The position numbers and the translations under genes were made by a program. A stretch of 6,616 bases of DNA from Opitutaceae bacterium (GTDB lineage Bacteria > Verrucomicrobiota > Verrucomicrobiia > Opitutales > Opitutaceae): contig JAHFTI010000242.1 in the NCBI GenBank assembly GCA_023265535.1, positions 1 through 6,616 of the forward strand, read 5' to 3'. The notes below the pieces were generated by a model, which ran no database searches, was not told the origin of the DNA, and was given only the letters and a program-made list of their open reading frames with translations. Positions 1 through 4,909 of this stretch are shown here, piece after piece. Positions within the stretch are counted from its first letter, which is position 1, and each line of letters starts with the position of its first letter.

Positions 1-1619
1 ACCGCGGCTACCTCCCTCGCGAGACCTTCGAACCCGTGGTGCTCAAGGGCTACGCTGGCCTTGTCGACAAGCTGCTTCGCGTCGACGCCGACGGTTCCGT
101 GAGCCTGACGCAGAACTGCTCGGTCGCCGGCCTCGGCTCCACCAGCAACGGCCGCCCGCGCGACGGCACCTTCGAGTATTACATCAGCGAGAAGATCGTC
201 GACAACGACCCCAAGGGTGTCGGCCCCTTCATCCTGGCCGGCATCGAGATCGACGCCCTGCTGTCCAGCCGCGGCCAGCCCGTGGCCGAGCGCGTCACCG
301 GCTGGGACTACGCGGAGAAGATCCTCGCCCGCATCAAGGCCCCGGTTTTCCCGGACAAGACCTTTGCCATCACCTCCTACGGTGCCGTTGCGGGTGCCGA
401 CTGCACCGACGCGATCCGCAAGGCCATTGAGGATTGCAACAAGTCCGGCGGCGGCAAGGTCCTCGTGCCGGCGGGCGAGTGGCTCACCGGTGCCATCCAC
501 CTCCTCTCGAACGTCAACCTGCACGTCGCCGAAGGCGCCACGCTCCGCTGGGTATTCGACCTCGACAAGTATCCCATCGTGTACACCCGCTGGGAGGGTG
601 TGGAGTGCATGAACTTCTCGCCCTTCATCTACGCCTGGAAGCAGGAGAACATTGCCATCACGGGACTCGGCACCCTCGACGGCGGCGCCACCTGGGAGAC
701 CTGGTGGGCCTGGAATGCCAAGAAGGACGGCGTGGTCAAGCAGCGCGCCGACCGCGATGCCCTCATCGAGTACGGCGCCGCCGGCGTGCCCGTGGAGAAG
801 CGCGTCTTCGGCAAGGGCCACTACCTGCGCCCCAGCTTCATCCAGCCCTACCATTGCAAAAACATCCTCATCGAGGGCGTGAAGATCATCCGCTCGCCCA
901 TGTGGGAGATCACCCCGGTGCTCTCCTCCAACATCACCGTGCGCGGCGTCGAGATCGTCACGCACGGCCCCAACAACGACGGCTGCGATCCCGAGTCCTG
1001 CCGCGACGTGCTCATCGAGAACTGCATCTTCGACACGGGTGATGACTGCATCGCCATCAAGTCGGGCCGCAACAACGACGGACGCCGCGTGGGCGTGCCC
1101 TCGGAGAACATCATCATCCGCGGCTGCACGATGAAGGACGGCCACGGCGGCGTGGTCATCGGCTCCGAGATCTCGGGCGGTTGCCGCAATGTCTTTGTGG
1201 AGAACTGCGTCATGGACAGCCCGAACCTCGACCGCGCGCTGCGCTTCAAGTCCAACGCCTCGCGCGGTGGCGTCCTCGAGAATGTCTTCATGCGCAACGT
1301 GAAGGTGGGAGCCGTCGCCGAGGCGGTGCTCACCATCGACCTGCTCTACGAGGAGGGCGCGAAGGGCGATTTTCCGCCGACGGTCCGTAATATCGTGATC
1401 GAGAAGGTAACCTCCACCGCCTCCCCGCGCGTCATGTTCATCCGCAGCTTCCCTGGTGCCACCATCGACGGCATCCGTTTCAACGATTGCACCTTCTCCG
1501 GTGTGCGTGAGGCGGAAGTCCTCCAGGGCGCTGGCAACCTCTCCTTTCGCAACGTGAACATCATCCCCGCCAAGGGCGTCAAGAGCGCCAACTCCGTCCC
1601 GCCTCCGGAGAAGAAGTGA
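1..1619 (+). CDS. GH105-GH28 fusion pectinase (5' end missing)
   Basis: The reading frame is already open at base 3, so the gene starts upstream; 538 residues are visible. Residues about 1-90 match the C-terminal end of GH105 unsaturated rhamnogalacturonyl/galacturonyl hydrolases: KGYAGLVDKLL, then CSVAGLG, RDGTFEYYISE and NDPKGVGPFILA. The GH105 catalytic aspartates would lie upstream, out of view. After a linker of about 25 residues, a full GH28 right-handed beta-helix begins near base 351 (KTFAITSYGAVAG). All four GH28 signature blocks are present: NNDG (bases 972-983, usual form NTD), GDD (1038-1046), GHG (1140-1148) and RFK (1242-1250, usual form RIK). By family, GH105 removes the 4,5-unsaturated uronic acid from the non-reducing end of pectic oligosaccharides, and GH28 hydrolyses galacturonan or rhamnogalacturonan. 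No methionine occurs in the frame before base 609, so a separately started GH28 is unlikely. The GTG at base 36 lies inside the conserved GH105 block and is not a credible start. The export signal, if any, is out of view. Exact substrate is unknown. Confidence 0.9.
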   Translation, partial: RGYLPRETFEPVVLKGYAGLVDKLLRVDADGSVSLTQNCSVAGLGSTSNGRPRDGTFEYYISEKIVDNDPKGVGPFILAGIEIDALLSSRGQPVAERVTGWDYAEKILARIKAPVFPDKTFAITSYGAVAGADCTDAIRKAIEDCNKSGGGKVLVPAGEWLTGAIHLLSNVNLHVAEGATLRWVFDLDKYPIVYTRWEGVECMNFSPFIYAWKQENIAITGLGTLDGGATWETWWAWNAKKDGVVKQRADRDALIEYGAAGVPVEKRVFGKGHYLRPSFIQPYHCKNILIEGVKIIRSPMWEITPVLSSNITVRGVEIVTHGPNNDGCDPESCRDVLIENCIFDTGDDCIAIKSGRNNDGRRVGVPSENIIIRGCTMKDGHGGVVIGSEISGGCRNVFVENCVMDSPNLDRALRFKSNASRGGVLENVFMRNVKVGAVAEAVLTIDLLYEEGAKGDFPPTVRNIVIEKVTSTASPRVMFIRSFPGATIDGIRFNDCTFSGVREAEVLQGAGNLSFRNVNIIPAKGVKSANSVPPPEKK

Positions 1620-1790
1620 TTCCCGCGACTGCTGGTTCGGCCCCGCGCCCAGCCAGCCGTCTCCCTCAGCTGCGCAGCTCCCGCTGCCGCGGCTGACGAA
1701 GACGCCCTCCACTCCCCGCCCCGCGCCAAATCCACCATTCCCCGAACCACGCCAAGCTCCCTCAGGCACAATCCCCAGTCCTACTCTTGG

Positions 1791-1811
1791 CCCTCTGTGC
1801 CTTCGTGGTTC
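1791..1811 (+). repeat. Leader motif, copy 1 (upstream of pectate lyase)
   Basis: The motif is CCCTCTGTGCCT, then TC, then GTGGTTC. The copy at 3079-3097 is identical except that it lacks the TC. Similarity continues weakly downstream, with GCTCC a few bases further on in both copies. Here the motif is about 90 bases from the ATG at 1902, with the CTC triplets and heptamer repeats in between. Two copies before two neighbouring pectin genes could be a regulatory site, a dispersed repeat, or a trace of local duplication. The sequence alone does not decide. Confidence 0.6.
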
Positions 1812-1835
1812 ACCTGCTCCTCCTCCTCCTCGTCC

Positions 1836-1898
1836 TCCCACTTCCCACCTCCGCACTCCGAGATCCGTCCTCCGACCTCCGACTTCCGACATCCGATT
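1836..1898 (+). repeat. Heptanucleotide tandem repeat, nine units
   Basis: Nine consecutive seven-base units can be read without a gap: TCCCACT, TCCCACC, TCCGCAC, TCCGAGA, TCCGTCC, TCCGACC, TCCGACT, TCCGACA and TCCGATT. The consensus is TCCGAC plus one variable base. The first two units are the most diverged and the last five the most alike. The array ends three bases before the ATG at 1902, so it occupies the place where a Shine-Dalgarno sequence would lie. It also continues a run of CTC triplets (1817-1831). It could be a simple-sequence expansion, a structural spacer or a protein-binding array. Confidence 0.75.
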
Positions 1899-1901
1899 TC
1901 C

Positions 1902-3002
1902 ATGACCCTCCCCAATCGCTCCCCTTTCGGCCTCAAAGGCCTCACTGTCCTTTACGCAGTCATGGCCATGAGCGCCTCGCTGCAGGCGGGTGTCGCCTGG
2001 GGCAAGGCCATGAAACAGGCCCCGGCCTGGTACGAGTCGGACGAGGCAGCCAAGCTGGCTGACACGATTCTCGCCTATCAGCACCCGACGGGCGGCTGGC
2101 CCAAGAACACCGACATGTCGGTCCCCCCGCCCGCCGACTACGCGGCCAAGCTGGCTGCAAGTGTGAAGGGCGAGTATGCCCCGACCATCGACAACGGGGC
2201 CACGACCTCGCAGCTCGATTTCCTGGCCAAGCTCATCTCGCTGCGCCAGGAGAAGCGCTGGGTGGACAGTTTCAACCGAGGCGTGGATTACCTGCTGGCG
2301 GCCCAGTACGAAAATGGCGGCTGGCCCCAGTTTTATCCCCTGCGCAAGGGCTACTACACCCACATCACTTTCAACGACAATGCGATGGTGCGCGTCATGC
2401 GCGTCCTGGGCAAGGTCGCGAAGGGCCAGGACAGCTTCAGCTTCACCGACCCCGAGCGCCGCGCCAAGGCGGCCAAGGCGGTCGACAAGGGCATCGCCTG
2501 CATCCTGGCCTGCCAGATTGTGGTCGAGGGCAAGAAGACCGTGTGGTGCGCGCAGCATGACGAGGTGACCTTCGCCCCTGCCAAGGCTCGCGCCTACGAG
2601 CTTCCCTCCTTCTCGGGCGCGGAGAGCATCGACATCGTCCAGCTCCTGATGGAAATCGAGAAGCCCGGCAAGGCCGTCATCGAGTCCGTCCAGGGGGCGG
2701 TGGCCTGGTTCGACGCGCACAAGATCAGCGGCATCCGTTTGGAGAAAAAGCCCGCGCCGGAGCTAAAGGGAGGCCACGACTTGGTCGTGATCCAGGACCC
2801 CGCGGCCAAGGACCTTTTCTGGGCACGCTTCTACGAACTCAGCTCGGGGCGCCCCATCTTCGTGGGCCGCGACGGACAGATCCACTACGCCGTCTCCGAA
2901 ATCGAGGCCGAACGCCGCAATGGCTACGCCTGGTACACCACCGAGGCGCGCAGCCTCCTCGACAAGCAGTACCCCAAGTGGAAAAAGCGCCTCGGGCTCT
3001 GA
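1902..3002 (+). CDS. pelA: Pectate lyase, family PL10 (PelA type), secreted
   Basis: The 366-residue protein matches PL10 pectate lyases, which cleave de-esterified homogalacturonan by calcium-dependent beta-elimination and give 4,5-unsaturated oligogalacturonides. Residues 1-33 look like a signal peptide: Arg6 and Lys12, then the hydrophobic stretch LTVLYAVMAM, with possible cleavage near SLQAG or GVA. Family blocks in order are ATTSQLDFL (100-108), YENGGWPQFYPL (136-147), HITFNDNAM (154-162), WCAQHDEVT (215-223), ARAYELPS (229-236), DLFWARFYEL (304-313) and EIEAERRNGYAWY (333-345). The aspartate of FNDNAM and the arginine of ARAYELPS are the likely calcium-site and catalytic-base residues by analogy with PL10 structures. 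I chose the ATG at 1902 because the frame upstream of it (from 1797) only translates the simple repeats. No Shine-Dalgarno sequence precedes it. Its length suits a catalytic domain without a binding module. It lies between GH105-GH28 and CE8 on the same strand. Confidence 0.93.
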   Translation: MTLPNRSPFGLKGLTVLYAVMAMSASLQAGVAWGKAMKQAPAWYESDEAAKLADTILAYQHPTGGWPKNTDMSVPPPADYAAKLAASVKGEYAPTIDNGATTSQLDFLAKLISLRQEKRWVDSFNRGVDYLLAAQYENGGWPQFYPLRKGYYTHITFNDNAMVRVMRVLGKVAKGQDSFSFTDPERRAKAAKAVDKGIACILACQIVVEGKKTVWCAQHDEVTFAPAKARAYELPSFSGAESIDIVQLLMEIEKPGKAVIESVQGAVAWFDAHKISGIRLEKKPAPELKGGHDLVVIQDPAAKDLFWARFYELSSGRPIFVGRDGQIHYAVSEIEAERRNGYAWYTTEARSLLDKQYPKWKKRLGL

Positions 3003-3032
3003 CTACAAAGTGCCACAGGCACTTTGTAGTCA
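3000..3032. repeat. 15-bp perfect inverted repeat containing the pectate lyase stop codon
   Basis: The left arm TGACTACAAAGTGCC (3000-3014) is perfectly complementary to 3018-3032, leaving a loop of only ACA. The first three bases of the arm are the TGA stop of the pectate lyase. Neither strand has a T-run after the stem, so this is not a classical intrinsic terminator. It may protect the upstream mRNA end, terminate by another route, or be a dispersed palindrome of the REP or miniature-element kind. Confidence 0.8.
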
Positions 3033-3065
3033 CCCTCCATAGCTGCGCCAGCAGCGACGGAGGGT
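3032..3065. repeat. Second hairpin abutting the stop-codon hairpin
   Basis: The outer arms ACCCTCC (3032-3038) and GGAGGGT (3059-3065) are perfectly complementary. Inside them, GCTGC (3042-3046) and GCAGC (3051-3055) form a second stem with loop GCCA. The two stems are separated by a symmetric 3x3 internal loop. The element starts at the base where the preceding hairpin ends, so 3000-3065 reads as two hairpins back to back. There is no T-run on either strand. Symmetry this complete in a short spacer suggests a composite intergenic element. Confidence 0.65.
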
Positions 3066-3078
3066 CTGCCCTCTGAAT

Positions 3079-3097
3079 CCCTCTGTGCCTGTGGTTC
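3079..3097 (+). repeat. Leader motif, copy 2 (upstream of pectin methylesterase)
   Basis: The motif reads CCCTCTGTGCCT then GTGGTTC and matches 1791-1811 except for a two-base gap. It ends 16 bases before the esterase ATG at 3114. The bases between are pyrimidine-rich (CTCGCTCCCTTTTCCC) and contain no Shine-Dalgarno sequence. The motif could therefore be part of the 5' untranslated leader or a dispersed repeat fortuitously placed there. Confidence 0.6.
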
Positions 3098-3113
3098 CTC
3101 GCTCCCTTTTCCC

Positions 3114-4082
3114 ATGTCGCTGACTCGCCTTCTCCTCGCCTTCTCGTTCCTTGGCCTCTGCGCCAGCGCCCTCCTCGCCGCACCCGGCTGGGAGAAAACG
3201 GTCTCACCCGACGGCGCAGGCGACTACAAGACCGTGCTTGAGGCGGTGCTGGCGGCGCCCACGGGCACGCCTGATTCGCCCACGGTGATCCGCGTGAAGC
3301 CCGGCACCTACACCGGCCGCATTTACCTGCAGCGTGAAAAACGTTTCCTGCGCATCATTGGCGAGGATGCGGCGACCACGACGATCGCCTTCAACCTCAA
3401 CGCCAGTCTCCCCGGCGAGGACGGCAAGCCCATCGGAACCTTCCGCACCCCGACTGTGGTGGTGGATGCGGATGACTTCTATGCGGAGGGCATCACCTTC
3501 GCCAACACGGCCGGCCCCGTCGGGCAGGCCCTGGCCATCCGCATCGACGGCGACCGGGTGATCTTCAACAAATGCCGTTTCCTCGGCTGGCAGGACACGA
3601 TCCTCACGAACCGCGGGCGCCACCTCTTCCGCGACTGCTACATCGAGGGCCACGTCGACTTCATCTTCGGTGCCGCCACGGCCTACTTTGACCGCTGCCA
3701 CATCCATTGCCTGAAGAGCGGCTACATCACCGCCGCCTCCACGCCGCAGGGCCAGCCCCACGGCTACGTCTTCCGCGACTGCCGCATCACCACCGATGCC
3801 GCCGCCAAGACCCTCACCTACCTCGGCCGCCCCTGGCGCATTTACGCCCAGACCCTTTTCCTCAACACCGAGATGGACGCCGGCGTCCGCCCCGAAGGCT
3901 GGAACAACTGGGGCAAGTCCGAAGCCGAAACCACGACCTTCTACGCCGAATTCAACAGCCGCGGCCCCGGGGCCTCCCCCGCCACCCGCGTGAAGTGGGC
4001 CAAGCCCCTCACCGCCGAGCAGGCCGCCGCCCTAACCCCCGCCAAGGTCCTGGCCGGGCAGGATGGGTGGAAGGTGGAGTGA
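3114..4082 (+). CDS. Pectin methylesterase (pectinesterase), family CE8, secreted
   Basis: The 322-residue protein is a single-domain CE8 pectinesterase. It hydrolyses methyl esters of homogalacturonan to galacturonate carboxylates and methanol, preparing the substrate for the neighbouring pectate lyase. Residues 1-23 form a signal peptide (MSLTRLLLAF, then SALLAA before PGW), so it acts outside the cytoplasm. The CE8 motifs are complete: GQAL (Gln138), GWQDT (Gln160 and the acid/base Asp161), GHVDFIFG (nucleophile Asp182) and YLGRPWR (Arg239, Trp241). The 21-residue spacing between the two catalytic aspartates is that of characterised enzymes. The length fits a catalytic beta-helix without an added module. 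The ATG at 3114 is the natural start because the signal peptide begins there, although no purine-rich ribosome-binding site precedes it. It is the last gene of the cassette; the next gene converges on it. Confidence 0.96.
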   Translation: MSLTRLLLAFSFLGLCASALLAAPGWEKTVSPDGAGDYKTVLEAVLAAPTGTPDSPTVIRVKPGTYTGRIYLQREKRFLRIIGEDAATTTIAFNLNASLPGEDGKPIGTFRTPTVVVDADDFYAEGITFANTAGPVGQALAIRIDGDRVIFNKCRFLGWQDTILTNRGRHLFRDCYIEGHVDFIFGAATAYFDRCHIHCLKSGYITAASTPQGQPHGYVFRDCRITTDAAAKTLTYLGRPWRIYAQTLFLNTEMDAGVRPEGWNNWGKSEAETTTFYAEFNSRGPGASPATRVKWAKPLTAEQAAALTPAKVLAGQDGWKVE

Positions 4083-4228
4083 GGAAAAGGATTGAATTCA
4101 GCAAGGGCGCCGAAAGAAAAGATCCGCCCCGCTACGCCTAGTTTATCATATTGCCTTTAAACAAGATAATCTAACCACACACCCACATAGGGACTTTTAA
4201 GCAGCCTCTTTTGGGGAGCTGAGAGTAC

Positions 4229-4244
4229 GGCAAAGCGATTTGCC
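4229..4244. other. Small perfect hairpin with GCGA tetraloop
   Basis: GGCAAA (4229-4234) and TTTGCC (4239-4244) are perfect complements around the loop GCGA, which is of the stable GNRA class if transcribed on the + strand. The stem does not extend further and no T-run follows. It lies 146 bases beyond the pectinesterase stop. It could be an mRNA 3'-end structure or part of an unrecognised small RNA. With a six-base stem, chance is also possible. Confidence 0.35.
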
Positions 4245-4272
4245 TATGCGGGGAAAGCGCCTCTGGTGAGAC

Positions 4273-4309
4273 AAAAAAGCTCGCTGACGCACAGTGGCAT
4301 CAGCGAGCT
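4273..4309 (-). terminator. Intrinsic terminator of the minus-strand operon
   Basis: AGCTCGCTGA (4278-4287) and TCAGCGAGCT (4300-4309) form a perfect ten-base stem with a 12-base loop. Read on the minus strand, the stem runs straight into six T residues (4278 down to 4273). It lies about 65 bases beyond the stop of the exported-protein gene. The + strand side lacks a T-run, so it should act mainly on minus-strand transcripts. Confidence 0.88.
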
Positions 4310-4374
4310 CATCAAAATCAAGGGCCCTGAGCAGGATCTTAAGATACCCGCCCGCCGAAATATGAAGTGTCAAA

Positions 4375-4863
4375 TCAAAGGGGAACCCAGGTGAGCGTAT
4401 AGTAATACTTGGAGTTCTTGTTGATCAAGACACCCTGATTGTTAGTCTCAACGGCATCATCAAGGAGCGTGATAACGGCAGTGCCAAGGGGCTGATTGCT
4501 CCCGTTGACGACGTGAATGACTGCTGTGTCGTAATTGCCAACCGGTCCAAGCAGATATTTAGTATTCACGGTAAAATAAAGATCCGCAACCTGAAGATCC
4601 GCCGGCAAGTAAGCATTGCGGCCCGTGATGCTCGTGTAAGGATTATTGAGATTGATCAGTCCGGTCCTTGGGGTCGTGGGACCGGCAGCAGGAAAAGTGT
4701 AGGTGGTGCCGCCGATCACAACACCGATGAGGGTGCCGGTGGCGTGATTGGTGCCCGTCTGAAACACACCCGTTCCAGTAACCTCAGCTGCCTGCCCGAT
4801 GATCGTGGAGGCAATAAATAGAGCTCCGAGACCTAAAAATTTGAGCGCACGGAAAATGTTCAT
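4375..4863 (-). CDS. Small exported protein of unknown function
   Basis: I do not recognise the family. The 162-residue product starts with a clear signal peptide: MNIFRALKF, then the hydrophobic GLGALFIASTIIG, with likely cleavage after GQAA. The mature part of about 135 residues is rich in Thr, Gly and Asn, reads as beta-strand-prone, and has no cysteine, no transmembrane segment, and no LPXTG or PEP-CTERM-like tail. The charged patch LLDDAVE lies near the C-terminus, which ends in YYYTLTWVPL. I chose the ATG at 4863 over the in-frame GTG at 4881 because AAGGTG lies a proper distance upstream and the signal peptide begins there. It follows the O-antigen ligase-like gene by 46 bases on the same strand and is followed by a strong terminator, so it is probably the last gene of that transcript. 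A periplasmic, outer-membrane or surface-polymer role is possible from context only. Confidence 0.8.
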   Translation of the reverse strand: MNIFRALKFLGLGALFIASTIIGQAAEVTGTGVFQTGTNHATGTLIGVVIGGTTYTFPAAGPTTPRTGLINLNNPYTSITGRNAYLPADLQVADLYFTVNTKYLLGPVGNYDTAVIHVVNGSNQPLGTAVITLLDDAVETNNQGVLINKNSKYYYTLTWVPL

Positions 4864-4881
4864 GGCAGCACCTTCTGCCAC
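4862..4881 (-). promoter_or_regulatory. Ribosome-binding site presented in a hairpin loop
   Basis: Read on the minus strand, the bases before the exported-protein gene are TGGCAG, AAGGTG, CTGCCA. The first and last blocks are perfect complements, and the loop is exactly the Shine-Dalgarno-like AAGGTG. The final A of the stem is the A of the ATG at 4863. A further G-T pair could close the base. This site decides the start codon and may modulate translation. Confidence 0.6.
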
Positions 4882-4909
4882 CTTGCTGGTTCTGGCAAGC
4901 TGCCAAGTC

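Larger units (their letters stand above)
1620..1901. other. Intergenic leader upstream of pectate lyase
   Basis: This is the spacer between the GH105-GH28 gene and the pectate lyase. Its left half contains a perfect 12-base palindrome, AGCTGCGCAGCT (1668-1679), flanked by CAGCC (1654-1658) and GGCTG (1691-1695), which could form a loose hairpin. No T-run follows, so it is not a clear terminator. From 1791 the DNA becomes strongly pyrimidine-rich on the + strand. In order it holds a motif also found before the esterase, five CTC triplets (1817-1831), and a heptamer tandem repeat that reaches almost to the ATG. I see no convincing promoter hexamers and no credible gene on either strand. Confidence 0.6.
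4083..4374. other. Convergent spacer between pectinesterase and exported-protein genes
   Basis: Both flanking genes end here. Base composition drops sharply after about 4140, with an AT-rich patch (4140-4172) that contains GATAAT and TTTATC with 17 bases between them. I judge this too weak to call a promoter. Other structures are a small hairpin (4229-4244), the minus-strand terminator (4273-4309) and a short palindrome AGGGCCCT (4321-4328). I see no clear + strand terminator for the pectin genes and no credible coding sequence. Confidence 0.6.

Noticed and set aside
36..38. GTG at 36 as the start of the first gene
   Set aside because: The frame is open upstream, and the residues before it (RGYLPRETFEP) continue the conserved GH105 block.
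1797..1901. Longer pectate lyase start at 1797, or the overlapping frame from 1787
   Set aside because: The extra residues only translate CTC triplets and heptamer repeats, giving Ser and Pro runs. The signal peptide begins properly after the ATG at 1902.
3204..3761. Long open frame antisense to the pectinesterase
   Set aside because: It is a by-product of high-GC codon use. The + strand has the complete CE8 motifs and a signal peptide.
4142..4170. Possible promoter TTTATC, 17 bases, GATAAT in the convergent spacer
   Set aside because: The upstream hexamer matches the consensus poorly and no gene follows on that strand.
4513..4821. Open frame antisense to the exported-protein gene
   Set aside because: It has no signal, motif or ribosome-binding site, while the opposite strand has a signal peptide, a ribosome-binding site and a terminator.
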